Shown here: positions 8,491 to 15,809 of the stretch, piece after piece
Numbering within the stretch: the first letter of the stretch is position 1
Layout of the letters: every line of letters starts with the position of its first letter
Assembly (NCBI GenBank): GCA_964387645.1
Contig: CAYLYM010000034.1
Coordinates: forward strand, 1 to 33,251
Source of the DNA: CAYLYM01 sp964387645
GTDB taxonomy: Bacteria; Calditrichota; Calditrichia; RBG-13-44-9
DNA length: 33,251 nucleotides
Direction of reading: 5' to 3'
Translations under genes and position numbers: made by a program
Notes under the pieces: generated by a model
Databases searched by the model: none
Seen by the model: only the letters and a program-made list of their open reading frames with translations
What the model was told of the DNA's origin: nothing

Positions 8491-8946
8491 ATGGGGAAAA
8501 TTGTCAATCCGCACCAGATAATAGAAATGTTTTCAGGTATTATCTCTTACAAAAAGCAATTTGAAGAAATCTATGTCGATTTGACCATCAGCAAGTTATT
8601 CAGGATCAAAACTGCTGGAAGAATTGATTTCGGGGGTAGTGAATTTGAATCTGGACAATTGGAACCGATTCCTCCTGTAAAATTAAAACCTGAAGATGCG
8701 TATGGCTGGTGGGAATTACACGAAGGATATTTTCTTTTAGAATACAACGAGAAAGTTTCTTTACCCAATACGTTGATCGCTTTTCTTCAACCCCACCCGC
8801 ATCTAACTTCTACTGGTTGTGTTCATCCCAGTCTGGCAGTTCACAGTGTTAATGAAGAATTGAAAGTTCCCTTGTGGGTTCCCAAATTGGGAGTCAAAAT
8901 TAAACAAAATGCCCGCATCTCTCGTATGATCATCATAGAACTTTAA
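8491..8946 (+). CDS. Divergent dUTPase/dCTP-deaminase-fold protein
   Basis: This small soluble protein has 151 residues. The start at 8491 has GGAG about 7 bases upstream. The layout recalls the trimeric dUTPase/dCTP-deaminase family: GYFLLEYNEKVSLP (like the L-x-T-x-E segment), LIAFLQPHPHLTSTGC (like the SSLAR-type helix) and a C-terminal strand VPKLGVKIKQNARISRMIII that parallels the usual PGMRICQLVF. The central canonical motif with aspartate and the catalytic Glu (G-x-x-D-P-G-x-x-G) is not recognisable; HPSLAVHSVNEELKVPL stands there instead. It may therefore have a different substrate, bind nucleotide without catalysis, or be a structural relative only. It begins a new unit after a 152-base gap and is followed by a small membrane protein. 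Confidence 0.5.
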   Translation: MGKIVNPHQIIEMFSGIISYKKQFEEIYVDLTISKLFRIKTAGRIDFGGSEFESGQLEPIPPVKLKPEDAYGWWELHEGYFLLEYNEKVSLPNTLIAFLQPHPHLTSTGCVHPSLAVHSVNEELKVPLWVPKLGVKIKQNARISRMIIIEL

Positions 8947-8988
8947 TCAAAATCTAATTAAAAACCAGTTAAAAAGTGAGGGAATAAT

Positions 8989-9375
8989 ATGGAACAAGTA
9001 GCATCACCAACTGGTGCACCAGAAATTGGTGTTTTGAATGATATCCAGAGAATTAGCGTAAATATGAATGGCTGGTTAAAATTTCTGGGAATAGTTAATA
9101 TCATTTCAGGAGCTCTGGCTGCTATTAGTGTTGTTGGGATTTTAGTGGCCTGGTTACCCATTTGGTTGGGAATTTTACTTATTCAAGCCGGGAGCAAGGC
9201 CAGCAGTGCCCGATTGACACATGACCCACGTGAACTGGTTGTGATGATGGATAAACTTCGCCTCTATTTTGTCATTCAAGGCATTCTCATCATTGTTATG
9301 ATTGCCATTGTATTGATGGGATTCATGTTTTTTGGCACCATTGTAACACGAATGATGGATGCTTTTCCTGCTTGA
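8989..9375 (+). CDS. Small membrane protein, DUF5362-like
   Basis: This protein of 128 residues starts at an ATG preceded by GAGGGA. It has a cytoplasmic N-terminus of about 30 residues with the phrase NDIQRISVNMNGWLKFLG, a hydrophobic hairpin at about 35-62 (VNIISGALAAISVVGILVAW and following residues), a polar loop with LRLYFVIQG, and a last membrane helix at about 95-118. The pattern of a WLKFLGI entry, a hairpin and LRxYFxIQG resembles DUF5362 proteins, whose role is unknown. No catalytic residues are evident. It sits 42 bases after the dUTPase-fold gene and may be co-transcribed. Confidence 0.6.
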   Translation: MEQVASPTGAPEIGVLNDIQRISVNMNGWLKFLGIVNIISGALAAISVVGILVAWLPIWLGILLIQAGSKASSARLTHDPRELVVMMDKLRLYFVIQGILIIVMIAIVLMGFMFFGTIVTRMMDAFPA

Positions 9376-9817
9376 ACTCTGGTTTTATTATTTAGAGATG
9401 CGTAATGGTGAATTTTAAATTTAATACTATCCCCAAGGGCGGTGAGGAACTTGTGCGTAAAATATGGATGACATATTAGCAGGTTAATTCTGCTTATCTT
9501 TATTTTCTGTATATTAAATTGCCAGTTTATGAAAGGAAGCAGAAAAAATGTTGTAGTGTAAATCATCAAGTAAATTTTTGTGCAAATTTTATATATAGAT
9601 TTTTTCTGATTATATCCTCGATAACACAGATTTATAAAGAAGACTAAAAATAGCTCGTTTCTTCAATCTTTCTTTGTAGAAAATTTTAAGCAACAATAAG
9701 AAATCAGAAAATATTGATTCTGACAGATAAACTCTTCAAGTAGATCAAATGATAGAGATAATCATTTTGATGGGTATTTTTAAATAAATACCTTGTTAAA
9801 ATAAAAGCTCTATTTGC
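9376..9817. other. Gene-free AT-rich spacer
   Basis: About 440 bases between the DUF5362-like gene and the end of the broken phoH gene. No open frame here has a ribosome site or family resemblance. The only structure I see is a short perfect inverted repeat (GGTATTT/AAATACC, 9773-9792). No tRNA or riboswitch was recognised. Confidence 0.5.
9773..9792. repeat. Short inverted repeat downstream of the phoH remnant
   Basis: GGTATTT at 9773-9779 and AAATACC at 9786-9792 are perfect complements around a 6-base loop, 26 bases beyond the phoH stop. It could be a weak transcription end for phoH, but it has no U-tract on either strand and only two GC pairs. Confidence 0.3.
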
Positions 9818-11134
9818 TTACAACAGGTTACTTGCCAATTCTGCCAAAAGTGATCTTTCGCCTTTTTCCAATGTAATATGGGCATAAATGGATTGTACTT
9901 TCATTCGGTCGATTAAATAAGTTAAACCATTTGACTGGGCATCCAGATAAGGAGTATCAATCTGGTAGGGATCGCCGGTAAAAACGATTTTTGTTCTCTC
10001 TCCTGCCCGGGTAATGATTGTCTTCACCTCATGAGGGGTGAGATTTTGAGCTTCGTCAACGATAAAAAATATGCATTCCAGACTCCGACCGCGAATATAG
10101 GCCAGCGGCGAAATAAATAACTTTTCATTTTCAAGCATTTCACCGATTCGCTGATAGGCTTTATCATTTTCTGTGAATTGGTGTTTAATGACATTTAAAT
10201 TATCATACAGTGATTGCATGTACGAATCAAGTTTGGTTTCTAAATTGCCGGGTAAATAACCTAAGTCCTTATTCGAGAGAGGGATTATGGGTCTGGCCAG
10301 GTAAATTTGTTGAAAATTATTGCGTGTTTCAAATGCCGCTGCCAGCGCGACTAAAGTTTTGCCGGTTCCCGCTTTCCCTGAAAGGGTGACCAGGAGAACA
10401 TTCGGATTCATTAAAGCATGAAGCGCAAAGGTTTATTCGGCGTTGCGGGGCTTAATACCATAAGCGTTTTTTCCTCCACCCGGTGAATCATATTAGTCTG
10501 TGGATTAAAATATACTAAAACAGATTTTTGTTGGTTTTTCAGAATAAGATATTCATTAGGAAACAAATCCGGGAGAGCTGTATTTTCAGAGTCTAAAACG
10601 CCCACGGCTGAATAGAGTTTATCGATAAGTTCGGAAGGGAAATCCAGAACCATTCGTCTGCCGGAATATAGCTTTTCGATGTCACTAACACGGTCAGTGT
10701 AATAATCCTGTACTCGCATCCCCAATGACTTTGCTTTAAGACGCAAATTTACGTCCTTTGAAACAAAAATAGCTTGTTTTTTTCTTTGTTTTTGTTAGAT
10801 GTAAAGCAACACTCAGAATTCGATGGTCGTTTTTGTTTTCTGTGAAAATTTGATTTACTTCTGGCTCATTCTAGGGACTTGTGGCGATCTGAATTTTGCC
10901 TTTCCTTTGTCCAAGGGAAACACCGCCATTTACCAATTTATCGCCGAATAAACTGTCCAATATTAGAATAAAAGCTCTGGCATTATAATGGATTTGATCT
11001 TGACCTTTTTTAAAATTATCAATTTCTTCAAGAACAGTGATGGGTATGACAATATCGTTATCCTGAAAATTATATAAACAGTTATAGTCGTGGAGTATAA
11101 CGTTAGTGTCAAATATAAAAATTTTTTTGGCCAT
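9818..11134 (-). pseudogene. phoH2: PIN-domain/PhoH-family ATPase (YlaK type), disrupted by two stops and two frameshifts
   Basis: Reading across frames restores a PIN-PhoH protein of about 440 residues. The start at 11134 has GAGGTG upstream. Fragment one is the PIN start (FIFDTNVILHD, PITVLEEIDNFKKG). It meets an in-frame TAG at 10873-10871, after which the same frame continues NEPEVNQIF and NDHRILSVALHL. A run of seven A (10783-10777) then shifts the frame; reading resumes as AIFVSKDVNLRLKAKSLGM. A second shift at CCCC (10450-10447) cuts the conserved linker SPRNAE-(Q)-TFALHALMNPN, where TAA (10435-10433) stands in place of the expected CAA. The ATPase part stays open: Walker A GKAGTGKT, Walker B FIVDEAQN, and FTGDPYQID. 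Intact relatives couple an RNA-cleaving PIN domain to a PhoH ATPase. The last 197 codons could still be made alone from ATG 10411. Confidence 0.85.
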
Positions 11135-11288
11135 TAATGATTCACCTCATTATTACAAAATTATTTCTTTCTAAAATATGAAACCTTTGAAAAATTACCT
11201 TGCATTAACTCCATTATTTCGCCATCGGACGAATTCAATAATTATACAATTATTTAAAATCCTTTTCAGATAATTTGCGAAAAATGTT

Positions 11289-11308
11289 AACCGCCGATTT
11301 AATCGGTT
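11289..11308. repeat. Palindromic patch AACCG...CGGTT
   Basis: AACCG (11289-11293) and CGGTT (11304-11308) are inverted. Inside them CCGATT and AATCGG form a tighter palindrome around one base. It is the most GC-rich, symmetric spot in an otherwise AT-rich gap and could be a protein-binding site or a small hairpin. There is no direct evidence of function. Confidence 0.25.
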
Positions 11309-11940
11309 GAAGCTGATAAAAGACATTTAATAATTCAACCCCATTATTACTCTTTTATTAAATCAAAGGTTTTTAAAATATAAATAGAGAATTATTACTA
11401 CAATGGATCTTTTCTTGCTTCGAATGAAATTCTTTGTCGGAAACAGTCAGAATGAAAAATTAACTTAATCTTCTAATGGAACTCTAATTAAATCCGAAGA
11501 TATATAAAAGTGAAAAGTATTCAAAAAGTAATTTCAGGATTCACATTTTAAAGTTCTAACAAACAATTGTTTCTTAATACAGCTAAGCGAAGGATTTATA
11601 TATGTTTGCCAGGTTTAAAGAATAAAAAGTCCGAAACAGTATTTAAAATCATATAAGGTAGTTTTTGTTATATTCTTTATATGACAATTGATATTGAAAT
11701 CAAGAACATTTCTTAATCAAAGATTAATAAAGCCTTAAAATATAAGTCATGCAATTATATAAATAAAAAAAGTAAATAATCAAAAAGTGTCTACTTTAAA
11801 AAATTCAAATAAAAATAACATATTGGTTCATATGGGTTGCTATAACTTGTTTATTCCAATTTGTTTTGTTATTATAAAGGAGCATTAATAGTATTTGAAT
11901 AAGAGATTTGTTCAGTCATTACTAAAAAAATAATAAAAAA

Positions 11941-11947
11941 AGGAGGG
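11941..11947 (+). promoter_or_regulatory. Strong ribosome binding site of ytxH-like gene
   Basis: AGGAGGG lies five bases before the ATG at 11952 and is one of the strongest Shine-Dalgarno matches in the window, suggesting high translation of this small protein. Confidence 0.7.
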
Positions 11948-11951
11948 CATT

Positions 11952-12350
11952 ATGGAAAACGGTAAATCCGGTGAATTTTTTAAAGGATTACTTTTGGGGG
12001 GATTAATTGGAACTGTAATTGGAATTTTATATGCACCAAAAAGTGGTAAAGAAACCCGAGAAGATATTAACAAGAAAGCTGAAGAGCTGCTTGGAAAGGC
12101 TAAAGAAGAATATGAGCATGCGCTCGAGAGAACCAAAAAGGCTTACGAAGCATCGATGGAAAAATTAAAAGAAATAGAAAATGAGGCTAAAAAAAGGGTA
12201 GAAGAGGTTGAAGAAAAAGTGAGCGAATTAACAGAGAAAAGTAAGGAAACCGTGGAAGATAATAAAAGCCGCTTGAAGAAAGCCATTGATGCTGGATTAG
12301 AAACTTTCAAGGAGGAAAAAAAAGATAAGAAAAAGAAAAAAGAAGTTTAA
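11952..12350 (+). CDS. YtxH domain-containing protein
   Basis: This protein of 132 residues begins with the YtxH signature: FFKGLLLGGLIGTVIGILYAP, then KSGKETR, a single glycine-zipper membrane helix at about 9-30. The remaining 100 residues are a highly charged Glu/Lys coiled coil ending in a run of lysines. In Bacillus, ytxH belongs to a general stress operon with ytxG; its molecular role is not settled. Here it is followed 28 bases later by a DUF948 gene, the YtxG family, so the same partnership is kept. The protein probably sits in the inner membrane with the coiled coil in the cytoplasm or periplasm; topology cannot be settled by eye. Confidence 0.85.
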   Translation: MENGKSGEFFKGLLLGGLIGTVIGILYAPKSGKETREDINKKAEELLGKAKEEYEHALERTKKAYEASMEKLKEIENEAKKRVEEVEEKVSELTEKSKETVEDNKSRLKKAIDAGLETFKEEKKDKKKKKEV

Positions 12351-12378
12351 TGAGAAGGCAGGTTGAAAGGAGAAATTT

Positions 12379-12762
12379 ATGCTATTGGACATCGGTATTT
12401 TCATCATAGCCATTGCCTTCTTTCTTCTGGTGATATTTGCCATTCCAACAGTCTTTCAGATTCGAAGGACTGCACGAAGTGTCGAGCTCACTTCGCAAAC
12501 AGTGAACCAGAAGCTTCCAGAAGTATTAGAGAACTTGTCAGAGTTAACTAAAAATGTGAATCAGACGACTGAAGGTTTTAAAACACAGGTGGAAGGGTTA
12601 TCAGCAGTGGTTTCGAGCATTCAGGAAATGGTGAATGATGTTGTTAATTTTGAAAAGTCGATTCGAGAGGAGATCGAAAACCCTATTGTGGAATTTTTAA
12701 GTACTTTGACTGCCATTGTTAAAGGGGTAAGATCATTCCTCGAAGTATTGCGGTCGAAGTAA
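12379..12762 (+). CDS. DUF948 (YtxG-like) membrane protein
   Basis: This protein of 127 residues has an ATG preceded by AAGGAG. An N-terminal membrane helix at about 4-27 (DIGIFIIAIAFFLLVIFAIP) is followed by QIRRTARSVELTSQTVNQKLPEV and a long amphipathic helix with heptad spacing (LENLSELTKNVNQTTEGF). This is the DUF948 architecture seen in YtxG and resembles the methyl-accepting helical stalk fold. It is co-transcribed with the YtxH-like gene and closes the unit, since a strong terminator follows 10 bases after its stop. The function is unknown beyond the stress association of the family in Bacillus. Confidence 0.82.
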   Translation: MLLDIGIFIIAIAFFLLVIFAIPTVFQIRRTARSVELTSQTVNQKLPEVLENLSELTKNVNQTTEGFKTQVEGLSAVVSSIQEMVNDVVNFEKSIREEIENPIVEFLSTLTAIVKGVRSFLEVLRSK

Positions 12763-12772
12763 AAGTTTTTAG

Positions 12773-12832
12773 CCGGGATTTTATCATAAATTAAAATTTA
12801 GAGTGATAAAATCCCGGTCTATTCTTTTTTTT
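12773..12832 (+). terminator. Strong intrinsic terminator after the ytxH/ytxG pair
   Basis: A perfect 14-base stem, CCGGGATTTTATCA (12773-12786) with TGATAAAATCCCGG (12804-12817), has a 17-base loop. It is followed by a T-rich tract that includes eight T in a row. It ends the plus-strand unit. Confidence 0.92.
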
Positions 12833-13165
12833 CATTACTTATTTCATGGCACACCAAATAAATTTTTCATTTTAATTGAAAAAACCCTAAAATTATATGA
12901 AGGTTTTTTTCTACTAATTTGAAATGAAGTGTAAAAGATTTTTTTGTTTCATTTATACACCAATTTTTATATATTATACATTCTTATGAACAAAAATGCA
13001 TTTTTGACGAAAATGGATTTGAAGCACTCGATTCCAGCTCCCTACATGATCTCTTGCCAGCATTGGTATGGATTTAGTTGAACTTTCCCATTTTTCCCAT
13101 CCAAACTATTTTAATATTTCATCAACACTAGGTTATTAACCTATTTGATAATTTCACATAACATT

Positions 13166-13198
13166 GTATTTCTCAAATTCCCTTCGATTGAGAAATAC
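13166..13198. repeat. Perfect 11-base inverted repeat in the leader of the COG2403-type gene
   Basis: GTATTTCTCAA (13166-13176) and TTGAGAAATAC (13188-13198) are exact complements with an 11-base spacer, about one helical turn. It lies 80 bases before the ATG at 13278. No U-tract follows, so it is not a usual terminator. It could be an operator for a dimeric repressor or an mRNA leader hairpin. Confidence 0.55.
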
Positions 13199-13263
13199 TA
13201 AAATTCTTCTTTGGGTTGAGGTTAAAGTATTAAAATTGAGACAAAGAAAAAACGTTTATAATC

Positions 13264-13269
13264 AGGAGG
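13264..13269 (+). promoter_or_regulatory. Ribosome binding site fixing the start at 13278
   Basis: AGGAGG sits eight bases before ATG 13278. It selects MERTRVIIMG as the true N-terminus over the in-frame TTG at 13164, whose extra 38 residues look non-coding. Confidence 0.8.
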
Positions 13270-13277
13270 AAAGATTT

Positions 13278-14591
13278 ATGGAACGAACAAGAGTTATTAT
13301 TATGGGTGCCGCCGGTCGCGATTTTCATAATTTTAACACATTTTATCGTAATAATGAACAGTATGAAGTTGTTGCATTTACTGCTACACAAATTCCCAAT
13401 ATCGAAGGTCGGAAATATCCAGCTGAATTGGCTGGAAAATTGTATCCCAATGGAATCAACATATACCCAGAAGAAGAAATTACCGAATTGATTAAGAAAT
13501 ACAAAGTGGACCAGGTTGTATTTTCCTACAGTGATGTGCCTTATGATTATGTTATGAATCGATCGGCCATGGTAAATGCTGCTGGAGCTGATTTTGTACT
13601 TATGGGTCCGGAACACACCATGTTAAAATCCAGCAAACCTGTAATCGCCATCTGTGCCGTTCGTACTGGATGTGGAAAAAGTCAAACCACTCGAAGGGTT
13701 ATCGAATTGTTGCAGGCAGCGGGGAAAAAAGTTGTGGCCGTGCGTCATCCCATGCCTTATGGAAATCTGGTAGAACAAAAGGTTCAGCGGTTTGCCAGAA
13801 TGGAAGATTTAGATAAATACAAATGCACAATTGAGGAACGAGAAGAGTATGAACCACATATCGTTCGAGGGAATGTAATTTATGCTGGAGTAGATTATGA
13901 AGCTATTTTAAGAGAAGCAGAAAAAGAGGCTGATGTGATTGTTTGGGATGGGGGTAACAATGATATGTCTTTCTTTAAGCCAGATCTACAAATTACTGTG
14001 GTTGATCCACACCGACCGGGTGATGAATTGTTCTACTATGCTGGTGAGATTAATCTAAGAAGGGCAGATGTGATAGTAATTAATAAAATAGACACCGCTG
14101 ACAGCGATGATATTAATGCCGTGCGGGGATCTATTCAGGAAGTTAATCCGAACTCACTGGTGATCGAAGCAGCATCACCAATCTTTGTAGAAGGATACGA
14201 TCAAATTAAGGGCAAACGTGTATTGGCGGTGGAAGACGGTCCAACTTTAACCCATGGCGAAATGACCTATGGTGCTGCTGTTGTGGCTGCCGAAAAATTT
14301 GGTGCTGCTGAATTGGTTGATCCTCGGCCTTATACCGTGGGAACGATTACAGAAACTTTCCAAAAATATCCCGAAATTGGAACTCTTTTACCTGCTATGG
14401 GTTATGGTGAGCAACAAATTCGCGACCTGGAGAAAACCATTAATAACACCGACTGTGATCTTGTCATTGTAGGAACACCAATTGACTTGCGCAAGGTTGT
14501 GAACCTGAACAAAGCGGCTGTAAGGGTCACCTATGAATTACAGGAAATCGGGAAACCAGATTTGAGAGATGCATTGAAACAATTTTTATAA
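13278..14591 (+). CDS. COG2403-type P-loop GTPase (cyclic 2,3-diphosphoglycerate synthetase-like)
   Basis: From the ATG at 13278 the protein has 437 residues. The N-terminal part (about 4-115) is a Rossmann-like domain starting RVIIMGAAGRDFHNF. Next is a P-loop domain with AVRTGCGKSQTTRR at about 127-140 (a Walker A variant), WDGGNND at 223-229 in the Walker B position and NKID at 269-272, the guanine-specificity motif. This is the family widely annotated as cyclic 2,3-diphosphoglycerate synthetase or predicted GTPase in thermophilic archaea and some bacteria; whether bacterial members make that compound is not established. The last 80 residues (TVGTITETFQKYPEIG and following) hold a conserved C-terminal domain. 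Carbamate kinase follows 139 bases later, suggesting a link to carbamoyl phosphate metabolism. A weak terminator-like hairpin lies between them. Confidence 0.75.
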   Translation: MERTRVIIMGAAGRDFHNFNTFYRNNEQYEVVAFTATQIPNIEGRKYPAELAGKLYPNGINIYPEEEITELIKKYKVDQVVFSYSDVPYDYVMNRSAMVNAAGADFVLMGPEHTMLKSSKPVIAICAVRTGCGKSQTTRRVIELLQAAGKKVVAVRHPMPYGNLVEQKVQRFARMEDLDKYKCTIEEREEYEPHIVRGNVIYAGVDYEAILREAEKEADVIVWDGGNNDMSFFKPDLQITVVDPHRPGDELFYYAGEINLRRADVIVINKIDTADSDDINAVRGSIQEVNPNSLVIEAASPIFVEGYDQIKGKRVLAVEDGPTLTHGEMTYGAAVVAAEKFGAAELVDPRPYTVGTITETFQKYPEIGTLLPAMGYGEQQIRDLEKTINNTDCDLVIVGTPIDLRKVVNLNKAAVRVTYELQEIGKPDLRDALKQFL

Positions 14592-14611
14592 TAAATGAAA
14601 ATTTTCGGAGG

Positions 14612-14652
14612 AAATGCTGGAAGCCTATTTTAGGGGCAGCATTTTGTTTTTT
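14612..14652 (+). terminator. Likely intrinsic terminator or attenuator between the COG2403-type gene and arcC
   Basis: AAATGCTG (14612-14619) pairs with CAGCATTT (14637-14644), with an inner CCT/AGG pairing. A TGTTTTTTG tract follows. It may end or reduce transcription before carbamate kinase. Confidence 0.6.
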
Positions 14653-14730
14653 GATTGATTTTTCTGAAAGTGTCAGAATCAAAAGGGAGGGTGATTTAAT
14701 AACTGATCAGAAAACAGCGGGAGGTGAGAA

Positions 14731-15681
14731 GTGGAAGAGCAAAAAACAATCGTTGTAGCTCTGGGTGGTAATGCTATCAGTCAGCAGTTTGAAGAAGGAA
14801 ACATCCATCAACAATTTGCCAATACCCGAAAAAGTTTACTTGGGGTAGTTGAGCTTGTTGCGCGGGGATATCGTGTTTTAATTACTCATGGAAATGGGCC
14901 TCAAGTTGGAAATGCACTGATCAGAGTAGAAGAATCCAGGCGTTTTGTACCTATGCTTCCACTGGGTGTGATTGTTGCCGACACTGAAGGAGGAATGGGA
15001 TATATGATTGAACAATGTTTACAGAATAAAATGCATGACCGCGGCATTCATAAGGAAGTAGCAACCATTATTACCCAGGTTTTAGTAGATCCAGATGATC
15101 CGTCTATTAAAAATCCAACAAAATTTGTAGGTCCTTTTTATAAAGAAGAACAAGTGAAAGAATTGATAAAGAAAAGGAAGTGGGTAATGAAAGAAGATCC
15201 CGGGCGTGGATGGCGTCGGGTTGTCCCTTCTCCCATTCCATTAGAAATTGTTGAAAAAAATATCATCAAATTGTTGTTAGAAAAAGATGTTATAGTTATT
15301 GCCGCCGGTGGTGGTGGCATTCCGGTTTACATTGATCCTAAAAACGGATGGTTGGAGGGAATAGATGCAGTTATCGATAAGGACCTGGCATCGGCCGTAT
15401 TAGCGCGAGATGTGGGAGCCCATGAATTGATGATACTGACAGCTATAGAAAAAGTAGCTTTGAATTTTGGTAAACCTGATCAAAGATTTCTGGATACTAT
15501 GACGGTTGCAGAAGCCAGAAAATATATGGAGGAAGGACATTTTCCTAGAGGAAGTATGGGACCTAAAATTCAAGCGGCGATTAATTTTCTGGAAAGTGGT
15601 GGTGAGCGGGTAATCATCACTTCAATCGAAAAATCAGTAGATGCGATTGAAGATTTAGCCGGTACTAAAATCATTCCCTAA
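14731..15681 (+). CDS. arcC: Carbamate kinase
   Basis: This enzyme of 316 residues starts at GTG with a strong GGGAGGTGA ribosome site. It carries the amino-acid-kinase family motifs VVALGGNAI (8-16) and THGNGPQVGN (52-61), and later IAAGGGGIPV and LDTMTVAEARKYMEEGHFP, all typical of ArcC. It catalyses the reversible transfer between carbamoyl phosphate and ADP, normally yielding ATP in catabolism of arginine, agmatine, allantoin or related ureido compounds. Its usual partners (arginine deiminase, ornithine or other carbamoyltransferase) are absent from the window, so the source of carbamoyl phosphate is unknown. The neighbours are a COG2403-type GTPase upstream and sucC 128 bases downstream. 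Confidence 0.95.
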   Translation: MEEQKTIVVALGGNAISQQFEEGNIHQQFANTRKSLLGVVELVARGYRVLITHGNGPQVGNALIRVEESRRFVPMLPLGVIVADTEGGMGYMIEQCLQNKMHDRGIHKEVATIITQVLVDPDDPSIKNPTKFVGPFYKEEQVKELIKKRKWVMKEDPGRGWRRVVPSPIPLEIVEKNIIKLLLEKDVIVIAAGGGGIPVYIDPKNGWLEGIDAVIDKDLASAVLARDVGAHELMILTAIEKVALNFGKPDQRFLDTMTVAEARKYMEEGHFPRGSMGPKIQAAINFLESGGERVIITSIEKSVDAIEDLAGTKIIP

Positions 15682-15809
15682 GAACAAATAAAATAAATAC
15701 ACAAGGCATAATGGCTTACAGCAGAAAATAATGTTTATGTCCATTTTTGTAAAATAAGATTTTATATTATCAACGATGGAAAATTTATCAATAAAAACTG
15801 GGGTTTTTC

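Larger units (their letters stand above)
11135..11951. other. Long gene-free AT-rich spacer between phoH remnant and ytxH
   Basis: About 800 bases, strongly AT-rich, with stops in all frames and no frame above about 31 codons. The far right should hold the promoter of the ytxH unit and, on the other strand at the left, that of phoH, but no convincing -35/-10 pair was found. A small GC-richer palindromic patch lies at 11289-11308. No tRNA, riboswitch or transposase remnant was recognised. Confidence 0.5.
12833..13277. other. Intergenic leader upstream of the COG2403-type gene
   Basis: About 440 bases with no supportable gene. It holds a weak AT hairpin (AAAAAACC 12879-12886 with GGTTTTTT 12902-12909), a perfect 11-base inverted repeat (13166-13198) and the ribosome site AGGAGG (13264-13269). 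The frame of the following gene stays open back to a TTG at 13164, but that extension carries no family motif. Confidence 0.5.

Noticed and set aside
9276..9569. 97-residue minus-strand frame overlapping the DUF5362-like gene
   Set aside because: It is mostly antisense to a better supported gene, lacks a ribosome site and its sequence is low in family-like features.
9818..11134. Stop-codon reassignment (TAA and TAG read as Gln) to explain the phoH stops
   Set aside because: The same gene also needs two frameshifts, and all other genes in the window end normally at such stops without read-through extensions that look coding.
11178..11273. 31-codon frame starting MKPLKNYLALTPLF in the long spacer
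   Set aside because: No ribosome site and no recognisable family; this length is expected by chance.
12879..12909. AAAAAACC/GGTTTTTT hairpin as a second terminator
   Set aside because: It has only two GC pairs and a 15-base loop, and it lies well after the strong terminator at 12773-12832, with no gene ending on the other strand nearby.
13164..13277. TTG start at 13164 for the COG2403-type gene
   Set aside because: AGGAGG lies eight bases before the ATG at 13278, and the extra 38 residues overlap the inverted repeat and show no family motif.
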